DNA of 64,000 nucleotides from Chitinimonas viridis (GTDB taxonomy: Bacteria; Pseudomonadota; Gammaproteobacteria; Burkholderiales; Chitinimonadaceae). Position numbers and translations under genes: made by a program. The notes beneath the pieces are model-generated. The model searched no databases. It saw only the letters and a list, made by a program, of their open reading frames with translations, and was not told the DNA's origin. Of the stretch, positions 9,357-17,072 are shown piece by piece; within the stretch, counting starts at the first letter, position 1; the number at the start of each line of letters is the position of its first letter. The stretch is from NCBI RefSeq assembly GCF_030409555.1, contig NZ_JAUFPU010000009.1, positions 170,190-234,189 of the forward strand, in the 5' to 3' direction.

Positions 9357-10202
9357 ATGAATGTTCAAACCGTTGATTATTGTGCCCATGATGCGCCGGG
9401 CCGCTTTGTACAATCCCTGCGCGAAACCGGTTTTGCCGTGCTGGTGCGCCATCCGCTGCCGCCTTGGCTGATCAGCGGCATCTATCGCGACTGGCTCCAA
9501 TTCTTCGAATCGGGCGAGAAAGAACCCTGGCGCTTCAGCCGTGACACGCAGGACGGCTGGTTCCCGCCCGATGTCTCCGAAACGGCCAAGGGACGCAGCC
9601 AGCGCGACCTGAAGGAGTTCTACCACGTCTACACCTGGGGCCGCATACCGCCAGAGCTGCGCACCGATGCCTTGTCCTATCACGGTACTGCCAACGCCCT
9701 GGCCGCCGAACTACTGGGGTGGATAGAGGCAGCCTTGCCGACCGAGGTGTCCGGCAAGCTGAGCGAACCCTTGTCGACCATGATAGATCGCAGCCCTAAT
9801 ACCTTGCTGCGGGTACTGCGCTATCCGCCGCTCAGCGGCGACGAGCCGGCAGGTGCATTGCGCGCGGCCGAGCATGAAGACATCAACCTGATCACGCTGC
9901 TGCCTTCGGCCACCGGTCCGGGCCTGGAAGTGCGCGACCGCCAGGGCAACTGGCATGCCGTGCCGTACGAGACGGGCGCACTGGTAGTGAACGTGGGCGA
10001 TATGCTGCAAGAGGCGACGCAAGGCTGGCTGCCTTCCACACCGCACCGGGTGGTGAACCCGATGGGCGCGGATGCGGCCGAATCGCGTATTTCGCTGCCG
10101 TTGTTCCTGCACCCGCGCGACGAAGTGGTCTTGTCTGAGCGTCATACCGCCCGCACCTATCTGGATGAGCGGCTGCGTGAGTTGGGTATCAAGCGCGCAT
10201 AA
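9357..10202 (+). CDS. 2-oxoglutarate/Fe(II) dioxygenase, isopenicillin N synthase-like
   Basis: Predicted non-haem iron oxygenase of 281 residues. The double-stranded beta-helix core shows the iron ligands HxD in EHEDINLITLLP and the distal His in STPHRVVNP, followed by ESRISLPLFLHP with the Arg-x-Ser that binds 2-oxoglutarate. The N-terminal segment (GFAVLVRHPLPPWLISGIY) resembles the DIOX_N domain. Substrate is unknown. It lies between metG (divergent) and mrp (85 bases downstream, same strand), a position not occupied by such a gene in most metG-mrp-dcd loci known to me. Confidence 0.85.
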   Translation: MNVQTVDYCAHDAPGRFVQSLRETGFAVLVRHPLPPWLISGIYRDWLQFFESGEKEPWRFSRDTQDGWFPPDVSETAKGRSQRDLKEFYHVYTWGRIPPELRTDALSYHGTANALAAELLGWIEAALPTEVSGKLSEPLSTMIDRSPNTLLRVLRYPPLSGDEPAGALRAAEHEDINLITLLPSATGPGLEVRDRQGNWHAVPYETGALVVNVGDMLQEATQGWLPSTPHRVVNPMGADAAESRISLPLFLHPRDEVVLSERHTARTYLDERLRELGIKRA

Positions 10203-10287
10203 GGGCTGGCTGGATACGCAGCGCGAAGTTTGAGGGGACGCGGGCATGGATGCCCGTTCCCGATATTTGAATGGAAGAAGGCAAGCA

Positions 10288-11376
10288 ATGACGACCGAAA
10301 CCGACCTGCTCGACAAGCTGAAAACCTGCGTCGATAGCGACACGGGCCGCGACTATGTCGCTATGAAGGCGGTGCGCGATCTGCGGCTGGAAGGGGGGCA
10401 GGTTAGCCTGACCATCGCCTTGCCCTATCCGGCACGCAGCCGGCATGCCGAGATTGCGGCTCAGGTGGAAGCGGCGCTCAAGACGGTGCCGGGTGTGGTT
10501 GGTGTCGCCGTCAAGGTCGAAGCCAGGATAGAGGCCCACACGGTGCAGCGCGGCCTGACGCCGCTGCCAGGGGTCAAGAACGTGATCGCTGTGGCCAGTG
10601 GCAAGGGCGGAGTGGGTAAATCCACCACGGCCGTGAATCTGGCGCTGGCCCTGGCGGCAGAAGGTGCCCGTGTGGGTTTGCTGGATGCCGATATCTATGG
10701 CCCCTCACAGCCCCTGATGTTGGGCCTGCAAGGGCAGAAGCCGGAGTCACCGGACGGCAAGTCCATCCTGCCCATGCAGGCTCATGGCATACAGGCCATG
10801 TCCATCGGTTTTCTGATTGATGCCGAGCAGCCCATGGTCTGGCGCGGCCCCATGGTTACTCAGGCCTTGATGCAGCTGCTCAACGATACCCGCTGGGACA
10901 ATCTCGACTACCTGCTGATCGACCTGCCGCCGGGCACCGGCGACATTCAGCTGACCTTGTCGCAGAAAGTACCGGTGACTGGCGCCGTCATCGTGACCAC
11001 GCCGCAGGACATCGCCTTACTGGATGCCCGTAAGGGGCTGAAGATGTTCGAAAAGGTAGGCGTGCCGGTGACAGGCGTGGTCGAGAACATGGCCATGCAT
11101 ATCTGTTCCAACTGTGGCCATGTGGAGGCGATCTTCGGTGAGGGCGGCGGTGGCCGTATGGCCGTCGAATATGGTGTGGAGCTGCTGGGCCAACTGCCGC
11201 TGGAGCTGTCGATACGCCTGGCCACCGACCAGGGCAAGCCCAGCGTGGCGGCGGAGCCGGACGGCAAGGTGGCGGCGCTGTACAAGGCGATTGCCCGTAA
11301 GGTGGCGGTCAAGGTGGGCGAAAAGGCCAAGGATTTCTCCGCCAAATTGCCGAAGATCGTGATCCAGAATACATGA
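10288..11376 (+). CDS. apbC: Iron-sulfur cluster carrier P-loop ATPase (Mrp/ApbC)
   Basis: Cytoplasmic Mrp/NBP35-type scaffold that delivers [4Fe-4S] clusters to apoproteins. An N-terminal MIP18/DUF59 domain (about residues 1-90) precedes the deviant Walker A motif SGKGGVGKSTTAVN near residue 105; the cluster-binding CxxC is in CSNCGH near residue 275. 362 residues, as in E. coli ApbC. I chose ATG 10288 because GGAAGAAGG lies just upstream and the protein then begins MTTETDLLDKL; a longer frame from 10246 adds an unconserved leader. The stop overlaps the next start (ATGATG), so the GNAT gene is translationally coupled. Confidence 0.94.
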   Translation: MTTETDLLDKLKTCVDSDTGRDYVAMKAVRDLRLEGGQVSLTIALPYPARSRHAEIAAQVEAALKTVPGVVGVAVKVEARIEAHTVQRGLTPLPGVKNVIAVASGKGGVGKSTTAVNLALALAAEGARVGLLDADIYGPSQPLMLGLQGQKPESPDGKSILPMQAHGIQAMSIGFLIDAEQPMVWRGPMVTQALMQLLNDTRWDNLDYLLIDLPPGTGDIQLTLSQKVPVTGAVIVTTPQDIALLDARKGLKMFEKVGVPVTGVVENMAMHICSNCGHVEAIFGEGGGGRMAVEYGVELLGQLPLELSIRLATDQGKPSVAAEPDGKVAALYKAIARKVAVKVGEKAKDFSAKLPKIVIQNT

Positions 11377-12191
11377 TGGACCTGAGCCAATCACTGGTGG
11401 ATGCCACAGCGATGATTTTCCATCGCTTTGAGGGCGTCGTGCGCGACAGGGGCGACTACCTGTGCATCACCACGCCTGGCAATCCCACCTTTTACTGGGG
11501 CAACTATCTGTTGTTTGCCCAGGCGCCAGGGCTGGGTGTGCTGGCGGATTGGGAAGCGCTTTTTATTGCTGACATAGCAGCAGAGCAGCCACAATCCCGC
11601 CATCGCTGCTTTGCCTGGTTGGGCGGGGCGGGTGAGCAGGCGCAGTTCCTGCAGGCGGGCTACAAGGTCTATGCCTCGCAAGCACTGGCTTGCAGCCAGC
11701 CTAGCAAGGCGCCAGGCATGAATCCGCAAGTACAGGTGCGCCCCCTGGTGAGCGAGATGGACTGGCAGGCCGCTATCGCGGTGCAGGTGGCCAGCCGTGA
11801 TGAGAGCCAGGAGCAACAGGCTTACGAGACGTTCAAGACCGCCCAGTTCGCTACCTATCGCAGCATGGTGGCGGCAGGGCTGGGGCAACGCTATGGGGCC
11901 TTCGCCGGCGACACCCTGGTGGCTGAGCTGGGGATATTCATGGGTGAGGGTGGTCTGGCACGCTATCAGAATGTCTGCACCCACCCGGACTGGCGCCGCC
12001 AGGGCATAGCAAAACGCCTGGTTTACGAGGCGGGGCACCAGGCCATAGCTGAATTTGGTGCGACTAAGCTGGTGATCGTGGCCGATGAAGAAGGCCCCAT
12101 CCAGCTCTACCGCAGTGTGGGTTTTGCGCCGGTTGGGGTAGCCTATGGCGTGGATAAGGCGCCGCCTGCGGCGCAGGACAAGGAAAACTAG
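11373..12191 (+). CDS. GNAT-family N-acetyltransferase
   Basis: Predicted acetyltransferase of 272 residues. The catalytic domain is in the C-terminal half: VCTHPDWRRQGIAKRLVYEAG is the acetyl-CoA-binding motif A with the Q/RxxGxA pyrophosphate loop, followed by KLVIVADEEGPIQLYRSVGF (motif B). The N-terminal 130 residues (FYWGNYLLF..) are a degenerate GNAT-like half of unknown role. It overlaps mrp by four bases and is followed by dcd after three bases, so mrp-GNAT-dcd form one operon. Substrate unknown. Confidence 0.82.
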   Translation: MMDLSQSLVDATAMIFHRFEGVVRDRGDYLCITTPGNPTFYWGNYLLFAQAPGLGVLADWEALFIADIAAEQPQSRHRCFAWLGGAGEQAQFLQAGYKVYASQALACSQPSKAPGMNPQVQVRPLVSEMDWQAAIAVQVASRDESQEQQAYETFKTAQFATYRSMVAAGLGQRYGAFAGDTLVAELGIFMGEGGLARYQNVCTHPDWRRQGIAKRLVYEAGHQAIAEFGATKLVIVADEEGPIQLYRSVGFAPVGVAYGVDKAPPAAQDKEN

Positions 12192-12194
12192 AGT

Positions 12195-12770
12195 ATGAGC
12201 ATCAAATCCGACCGCTGGATACGCAAGATGGCCGAACAGCACGGCATGATAGAGCCGTTCGAGCCGGGCCAGGTGCGCTATGTGAACGATCAGAAGATCG
12301 TTTCCTATGGCACCTCCAGCTATGGCTACGACATCCGTTGCGCCGACGAATTCAAGCTGTTCACCAACCTGAACAGCACGGTGGTGGACCCCAAGAATTT
12401 CGATGAGAACAGCTTTGTCGATGTTTCTGGCAAGGGCTATTGCATTATTCCACCCAACAGCTTTGCGCTGGCGCGCACGGTGGAGTATTTCCGCATTCCC
12501 CGCAATGTGCTGACCATCTGCCTGGGCAAGTCGACCTATGCCCGTTGCGGCATCATCGTCAATGTCACGCCTTTCGAGCCGGAGTGGGAGGGGTATGTGA
12601 CGCTGGAGTTCTCCAACACCACCCCCTTGCCGGCCAAGATCTACGCCGATGAAGGTTGCGCCCAGGTGTTGTTCCTGGAGGCCGATCCTGACGATGTATG
12701 CGAGACGTCGTATAAGGATAGGGGCGGCAAGTACCAGGGCCAGGTTGGCGTGACGCTGCCGAAGACCTGA
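12195..12770 (+). CDS. dcd: dCTP deaminase
   Basis: Converts dCTP to dUTP, feeding dTMP synthesis through dUTPase. 191 residues, the size of the trimeric bacterial enzyme (E. coli 193). Conserved features: [12 protein letters not shown] near residue 38, [10 protein letters not shown] (phosphate binding) near 110 and [16 protein letters not shown], which carries the catalytic Glu. It is the last gene of the mrp-GNAT-dcd unit, separated from the GNAT gene by only three bases. mrp-dcd linkage is typical of betaproteobacteria. Confidence 0.96.
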   Translation: MSIKSDRWIRKMAEQHGMIEPFEPGQVRYVNDQKIVSYGTSSYGYDIRCADEFKLFTNLNSTVVDPKNFDENSFVDVSGKGYCIIPPNSFALARTVEYFRIPRNVLTICLGKSTYARCGIIVNVTPFEPEWEGYVTLEFSNTTPLPAKIYADEGCAQVLFLEADPDDVCETSYKDRGGKYQGQVGVTLPKT

Positions 12771-12821
12771 CGTGGCAGGGTGTTTGGGTGTAAGCTTTTT
12801 CTCCAATGTCTCGTGAACTTT

Positions 12822-12838
12822 GATAGCTAAATACTATC
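12822..12838. promoter_or_regulatory. OxyR-like half-site upstream of the peroxiredoxin gene
   Basis: The inverted repeat GATAG-N7-CTATC contains ATAGCTAAATACTAT, which matches nine of the ten defined positions of the OxyR half-site ATAGntnnnanCTAT. It lies 88 bases before the peroxiredoxin start, near where the -35 region of a promoter with TTAAAT (12854-12859) as -10 would fall. The second half-site expected seven bases away is poor. Binding by OxyR is inferred from motif and from the nature of the gene. Confidence 0.55.
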
Positions 12839-12925
12839 GAAACATTCCGCTTTTTAAATTGGACGCTGTAGGGCTTAGCGCCTACAGTTGATCGTCTTTT
12901 TGCAACCCATTTCCGGAGAACCTCT

Positions 12926-13528
12926 ATGGCCGTCCTCGTTAACAAGCAAGCCCCCGATTTCACCGCAGCTGCCGTCCTGGGCAATGGCGAAATCGTTGAG
13001 AACTATAGCTTCAGCGCCGCCACCAAGGGCAAGTACGCCGTTGTGTTCTTCTACCCGCTGGACTTCACTTTTGTCTGCCCGTCGGAACTGATCGCCTTCG
13101 ATCACCGCCTGGAAGAATTCAAGAAGCGCAATGTGGAAGTGATCGGCGTGTCCATCGACAGCCAGTTCAGCCACAGCGCCTGGCGCAACACCCCGGTGGA
13201 CAAGGGCGGTATCGGCCCGGTTGGCTACACCCTGGTGGCCGACATCAAGCACGATATCGTCAAGGCCTATGATGTCGAGCACGCTGATGGCGTGGCGCTG
13301 CGCGGCTCTTTCCTGATTGACAAGCACGGTGTGGTGCAACACCAGGTGGTCAACAACCTGCCGCTGGGCCGCGATATCGACGAAATGCTGCGTGTGATTG
13401 ATGCCCTGCAGTTCACCGAAGAGCACGGCGAAGTGTGCCCGGCTGGCTGGAACAAGGGCAAGGCCGGCATGAAGGCCGATGCCGCTGGCGTGGCCAAGTA
13501 CCTGGCTGAGAACGCTGGTCAGCTGTAA
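12926..13528 (+). CDS. Typical 2-Cys peroxiredoxin (AhpC/Prx1 group)
   Basis: Cytoplasmic thiol peroxidase of 200 residues that reduces hydrogen peroxide and organic hydroperoxides. The peroxidatic Cys51 is in FTFVCPSE and the resolving Cys171 is in GEVCPAGW, the signature of typical 2-Cys enzymes. The C-terminus is of the Prx1/BCP1 type rather than enteric AhpC. No ahpF is adjacent, so the electron donor is probably thioredoxin. GGAGAA at 12915-12920 supports the start. An OxyR-like dyad lies upstream and a strong terminator follows, so it is a single-gene unit. Confidence 0.95.
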   Translation: MAVLVNKQAPDFTAAAVLGNGEIVENYSFSAATKGKYAVVFFYPLDFTFVCPSELIAFDHRLEEFKKRNVEVIGVSIDSQFSHSAWRNTPVDKGGIGPVGYTLVADIKHDIVKAYDVEHADGVALRGSFLIDKHGVVQHQVVNNLPLGRDIDEMLRVIDALQFTEEHGEVCPAGWNKGKAGMKADAAGVAKYLAENAGQL

Positions 13529-13580
13529 GACATTGCTTGGGCTTGGGCTGGCCGGTGCCAGCGTCGCAAGCGCAGCAGAT

Positions 13581-13607
13581 AACCCCGCTTAGGCGGGGTT
13601 TTTCTTT
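13581..13607 (+). terminator. Rho-independent terminator of the peroxiredoxin gene
   Basis: Perfect eight-base stem AACCCCGC (13581-13588) / GCGGGGTT (13593-13600), four-base loop, then TTTCTTT. It lies 52 bases after the stop codon. Confidence 0.9.
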
Positions 13608-13682
13608 GCCCGTCGCCGCTTGCCCCCTACAGTAAGACGTAGTGGCTTTGATCTGGACTACGAAAATGGACGGGCGGCAAAG

Positions 13683-14624
13683 ATGAGATGCATTGCAATG
13701 GCAACCTTCGCCTTGTGCAGCCTCGCGGTGGCGGCACAGGAGCTACCACGGGGTGGGGCGCTGCAATCCTTGGGCATGAGCATCAGCTCGTTGGAAAACC
13801 CCTTCTTCGTGGCCTTGGTCAAGGGTGCCGAGCAGCAGGCGCGGCGCTACAACCCCACCGTCAAGGTGACCACACTGGCCAATGAGTATTCACTGGATAA
13901 GCAGATTGCCCATCTGGAGCGTTTTACAGCCGAACGGGTGGACTTGATCCTGTTGAACGCCGCCGATGCCGTTAAGGTGGAGCCTGCCGTGCAGGCAGCC
14001 AGGGCAGCCGGCATTGTGGTGGTTGCCGTGGATGTGTCGGCTAACGGGGTAAATGCTACGGTAATGACAGACAACCTGCAGGCAGGGGAGCAGGCTTGTC
14101 AGTACCTGGCCCAGGCCTTGTCGGGGCAGGGCAAGGTCATCATCCAGAGTGGTCCACAGGTGTCTTCGGTCATAGACCGGGTAGCGGGCTGCCATATGGC
14201 CTTGAAGCATTTTCCCGGTATCACGGTTCTGACCGACAAAGGTGACGGCAAGGGGTCACGCTGGGGCGGGCAGCAGCTGATGCAGCAGCATCTCAAGCAA
14301 TATCAGAGGATCGATGGCGTGTTTACCATCAACGACCGTCAGGCTATCGGCACTGATCTGGCGGCCCGCAAGGCAGGCTTGAAGCGGCTGCTGATCACCT
14401 CGGTGGATGGCGCTCCCGATATCGAGCAGGCCTTGCAGCAACCGTCCTTTATCGTGGCGTCTGCTAGCCAGAGCCCCCGGCTTATGGCCGAGCGGGCAGT
14501 GAGCGTCGGCTATGAGCTGATGCAGGGCAAGCGCCCGGCCAAGTCGCTGATATTGATGGAGCCTACCCTGGTAACGCGTGAAAACCTGGCGCGCTACAAG
14601 GGCTGGAACGACGCCGGGAAGTGA
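13683..14624 (+). CDS. Periplasmic sugar-binding protein, RbsB-like (orphan)
   Basis: Type I periplasmic binding protein of 313 residues. The chosen ATG gives a signal peptide (MRCIAMATFALCSLAVAAQ) followed by the family opening LGMSISSLENPFF; a longer frame from 13620 would bury it. Other family motifs are LILLNAADAVKVEPAV and GVFTINDRQAIGTDLAA. This group binds ribose, xylose, galactose or AI-2 for ABC uptake or for chemoreceptors. No permease or ATPase gene is next to it, so it either serves a distant transporter or acts in sensing; a chemoreceptor gene lies 2.5 kb away but is not of the ligand-binding-protein type. Ligand unknown. Confidence 0.85.
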   Translation: MRCIAMATFALCSLAVAAQELPRGGALQSLGMSISSLENPFFVALVKGAEQQARRYNPTVKVTTLANEYSLDKQIAHLERFTAERVDLILLNAADAVKVEPAVQAARAAGIVVVAVDVSANGVNATVMTDNLQAGEQACQYLAQALSGQGKVIIQSGPQVSSVIDRVAGCHMALKHFPGITVLTDKGDGKGSRWGGQQLMQQHLKQYQRIDGVFTINDRQAIGTDLAARKAGLKRLLITSVDGAPDIEQALQQPSFIVASASQSPRLMAERAVSVGYELMQGKRPAKSLILMEPTLVTRENLARYKGWNDAGK

Positions 14625-14660
14625 GCAGCGGCCCCTTGTTGGATAGCGGGGCCCGGCGAC

Positions 14661-15284
14661 CTATTCAAGATTTCGGTTGACGATATCGGCCAGCGTGGTG
14701 AGCTTGCCATGGAAGAAGTGGCCCGTGCCTGGCACCACTACCACAGGCAAACCTTGCGGTCTGGCCCAGTCGAATACGGCTGCCAAAGGGGCGACATCGT
14801 CTTCTTCACCGTGTACCACCAAGGTGTCTGCAGGGACGGTGGGGAAGTTCCATTTGGCTGTAGCAGGGCCGACCAGCACCATGCGGGCTATCGGGCCGTC
14901 GCCCAGCCGTTCGCGCAGCTGGCTCTGCACAAAGGTGCCGAAAGAAAAACCGGCCAGTATCACGGGGAGACCAGGATAAGCCGCCTGGGCATGTGCCAGC
15001 ACTGCTGCCATATCGTCAACTTCGGCCGAGCCGAAATCATGCTCCCCCTCGCTCTGCCCCACACCGCGCAGATTGGGGCAGAAGGCAACATAGCCCTTGC
15101 GTGAGAATACCTTGGCAAGGGTTTGCACGACCTTGTTGGTATTGGTGCCGCCCTGGGTGGGGTTGGGGTGGGCGACCAAGGCGATGCCGCGTGGGCCGTC
15201 GTCCCATGCGCTATCAAGCAGCAGGGTTTCCAGCCGGCCCACCGGGCCGGCCACGGTGATGGGCTGGAACTGGGGTGATTTCAT
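14661..15284 (-). CDS. Alpha/beta hydrolase (COG2945-like)
   Basis: Small cytoplasmic alpha/beta hydrolase of 207 residues. The nucleophile elbow is GFSFGT (about residues 110-115), and the catalytic His is in VVPGTGHFFHGKL near the C-terminus; HGEEDDVAP carries the probable acid. IALVAHPNPTQGGTNTNKVV and FNLRGVG-type segments are typical of the COG2945 group. Substrate unknown; an esterase is likely. Last gene of a leftward operon, eight bases after the ferredoxin gene. Confidence 0.87.
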   Translation of the reverse strand: MKSPQFQPITVAGPVGRLETLLLDSAWDDGPRGIALVAHPNPTQGGTNTNKVVQTLAKVFSRKGYVAFCPNLRGVGQSEGEHDFGSAEVDDMAAVLAHAQAAYPGLPVILAGFSFGTFVQSQLRERLGDGPIARMVLVGPATAKWNFPTVPADTLVVHGEEDDVAPLAAVFDWARPQGLPVVVVPGTGHFFHGKLTTLADIVNRNLE

Positions 15285-15292
15285 AAGCGGGG

Positions 15293-15601
15293 TCAGATCT
15301 TGAGCCGGGCAACTTCGCGTCCGTTGAGCAGATGCTCCTGGATGATTTCCTCCACGTCTTCCTTGTCGACGTACTGGTACCAGACATTGTCGGGGTAGAC
15401 CACCATGACAGGCCCCAGGGCGCAGCGATCCAGGCAGCCCGCCTTGTTGGTCCGTACCTTGCCTTCGCCTGCCAGGCCAAGCTCCTTGACCCGGTTTTTG
15501 GCATAGGCATGCATCTCGCTCGCGCCAAAATCAGCACAGCAACTCTCGCCATTGGGGCGCTGATTGGTGCAAAAGAATACGTGGTGCTTGAAGTAGCTCA
15601 T
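15293..15601 (-). CDS. Thioredoxin-fold [2Fe-2S] ferredoxin
   Basis: Protein of 102 residues of the Aquifex Fd/NuoE-like family. It carries Cys pairs in HVFFCTNQRPNGESCC (near the N-terminus) and in AGCLDRCALGPVMVVYPD (middle), the four-Cys pattern that binds a [2Fe-2S] cluster in a thioredoxin fold. The C-terminal YVDKEDVEEIIQEHLLNG is also conserved. Redox partner unknown. It is the middle gene of a three-gene operon with gaps of 11 and 8 bases, so it may work with the hydrolase and the unknown protein, or be cotranscribed only. Confidence 0.9.
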   Translation of the reverse strand: MSYFKHHVFFCTNQRPNGESCCADFGASEMHAYAKNRVKELGLAGEGKVRTNKAGCLDRCALGPVMVVYPDNVWYQYVDKEDVEEIIQEHLLNGREVARLKI

Positions 15602-15612
15602 GATGGCTCGGT

Positions 15613-16719
15613 TCAGTGGCGGGTGGCGGCGGAAGGCAGCTCGGTTGGCAGGGGAAAGTAAGGCAGATCGTCCTTCACCTGTGGCAGCAGGTCGGGCAGC
15701 ACGCGGACATCGTCATGGTGGCACTCGCGTAGCAGGCTCACCATCATGTGCTGCAGGCCATCGACTCGATCTTGTGGGCCCAGTGGCCAGATAAAGCCGG
15801 CCCATTCTTCGCCATTCTTCTCGGCACCCAGTGTCACCCGCAATTCATTGCCTTCGTGGCAGGAGAACACTGCTACCGGGGTTTCACCGGCCTCGCGCAA
15901 CTTGCGCAGCGTATTGCTGGCAAATACCTGGAAGCGTATTTCCTGCTGGGCAATGCGGCCATCGTCCAGTGCCGGCAGCCAGGCATGTGGGCTGCGCGGC
16001 AGCGGGAACAGCGTCATGGCATCGTGCTTGAGCTGCTCGCCCAGCAGCTTGGTCAGGGCCATGGCCCAGGTGCCGGGGGGGGCATTGAGCTGTACCACGG
16101 GGTCGGCATCAGCAGGTTGCATGGCTACCCCCACCAGATAGCGCAGGTAGACGCCATCACCATCCACGGTGATGGGGCTTTCGCTGAATTCGTGCGGTAA
16201 GCCGCCGGAAGCGTACTGCAGGGCATCGCGCCAACGGGCCAGCGAACTGGACGGTATCGCCTGCAATTGCTCGCGATCCAGCAGGCGCCCTGATAGCTGG
16301 ATATCGCTGCCGGCCTTGAAGATGCCATGTTCGGTCAAGAGGGCCTGTACAGCGCTCACATCGGGCAGGCGCCCGGCAATCACATGCTTGCCACGTACGC
16401 CCGCGACCAGGACCAGGGGTAAGGCAAAGATCACGGCATGCATGGCACTGCCGGGGGCTGGGTTCTCGACCGCCACACGCAGGCGTTCGCTCAGTATGCG
16501 CAGCACGGCCGGGTTGGGCGGTGTGGCGAGCGCTGCCTGGATAGCCGCGTCGTCATTGGCAGTCAGCAGCCGTGCCAGTTCGGCATCCAGTGCAGCCTCT
16601 GCTGCGACCAGCCTGCCCAGGTCGCGTTCGTCCAGCAGTACTTGGGCCAGGCTGTGCAGCGGGCTGGTGGCGGTGCCGGTGTATTGGCGCGGATCGGGCA
16701 GTAGGGGCAGGGCTTGCAT
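15613..16719 (-). CDS. Uncharacterised protein, 368 residues
   Basis: I do not recognise this protein. It is soluble in appearance, without signal peptide or clear membrane helix, though HAVIFALPLVLVAGVRG (about residues 95-111) is hydrophobic. It starts MQALPLLPDPRQYTG and has an Ala/Leu-rich helical N-terminal third, a central region with QLSGRLLDREQLQAIPSS, and a C-terminal part with two clustered motifs SCHEGNELRVTLGAEKNG and ECHHDDVRVLPDLLP. It is the first gene of the operon with ferredoxin and hydrolase genes. Coding is supported by operon position and by GC-rich third positions. No function is proposed. Confidence 0.75.
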   Translation of the reverse strand: MQALPLLPDPRQYTGTATSPLHSLAQVLLDERDLGRLVAAEAALDAELARLLTANDDAAIQAALATPPNPAVLRILSERLRVAVENPAPGSAMHAVIFALPLVLVAGVRGKHVIAGRLPDVSAVQALLTEHGIFKAGSDIQLSGRLLDREQLQAIPSSSLARWRDALQYASGGLPHEFSESPITVDGDGVYLRYLVGVAMQPADADPVVQLNAPPGTWAMALTKLLGEQLKHDAMTLFPLPRSPHAWLPALDDGRIAQQEIRFQVFASNTLRKLREAGETPVAVFSCHEGNELRVTLGAEKNGEEWAGFIWPLGPQDRVDGLQHMMVSLLRECHHDDVRVLPDLLPQVKDDLPYFPLPTELPSAATRH

Positions 16720-16749
16720 GGGGAGTCGGTCGTGAGGCTAAAAGCGGGA

Positions 16750-16857
16750 TTATACCCTGGCTATGAGTAGCCCAAGCAGGCGCAGATAGGTTGGACGCAG
16801 CTTGCGCTGATCGAGCGGTACCACCATGTAGTAGCGGGGAAATGATGTGGCCGGCCA
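16750..16857 (-). pseudogene. Possible remnant of a LysR-type regulator C-terminus
   Basis: On the minus strand a frame ending with TAA at 16750-16752 reads ATSFPRYYMVVPLDQRKLR and then PTYLRLLGLLIARV, resembling the end of LysR regulators (RYY.V.P followed by a terminal helix). There is no start codon in a sensible place and an in-frame stop lies about 40 codons upstream of the terminus, so if it is real it is a decayed fragment. It could be chance; a protein search of this frame would decide. Confidence 0.25.
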
Positions 16858-16906
16858 GCAAGGCAAGGGCAGTGATGGAAAAATTAGACAGTTGTACAAT
16901 TAAAAA

Positions 16907-16935
16907 TTGACACAGATGTACCAATATAAGAAAAT
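16907..16935 (+). promoter_or_regulatory. Sigma-70-type promoter for a candidate small RNA
   Basis: A perfect -35 box TTGACA (16907-16912) is followed after exactly 17 bases by GAAAAT (16930-16935), four of six matches to TATAAT. The stretch from about 16880 is markedly AT-rich in a GC-rich window. The start point would be near 16942, exactly where a 5' stem-loop begins. Confidence 0.45.
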
Positions 16936-16941
16936 CAACAT

Positions 16942-17033
16942 ATCGAATGGGTGCGCAAGTGCTCGCTCGATGTTTCTCCTCTATTCTCCTTTGTATTTTT
17001 CATGGCCCAACCGCAACGTTGGGCTATTTTTTT
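16942..17033 (+). ncRNA. Candidate small regulatory RNA with twin UCUCCU motifs
   Basis: No protein is encoded here. From the predicted start point the transcript of about 92 bases would have three parts. First is a 5' stem-loop: ATCGA (16942-16946) with TCGAT (16967-16971), enclosing GGGTGC with GTGCTC around a GCAA loop. Next is an unpaired CU-rich stretch (about 16972-17000) that contains TTCTCCT twice, complementary to ribosome-binding sites. Last is a rho-independent terminator with seven Ts. This is the architecture of Hfq-type trans-acting RNAs. Seen: promoter, hairpins, motifs. Inferred: that it is transcribed and regulates targets. Alternatively it is the leader of the chemoreceptor gene with a terminator for attenuation. 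Confidence 0.45.
17005..17033 (+). terminator. Rho-independent terminator inside the intergenic region
   Basis: Seven-base stem GCCCAAC (17005-17011) / GTTGGGC (17018-17024), six-base loop, then TA and seven Ts (17027-17033). No rightward protein gene ends here, so it must end a short non-coding transcript or attenuate one. Confidence 0.75.
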
Positions 17034-17072
17034 GACTGCTATAACGGGTGTGGAGCAAATACTTTAGTCGCG

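Noticed and set aside
11391..12806. Open frame of 471 codons antisense to the GNAT and dcd genes
   Set aside because: Spans two unrelated real genes on the opposite strand.
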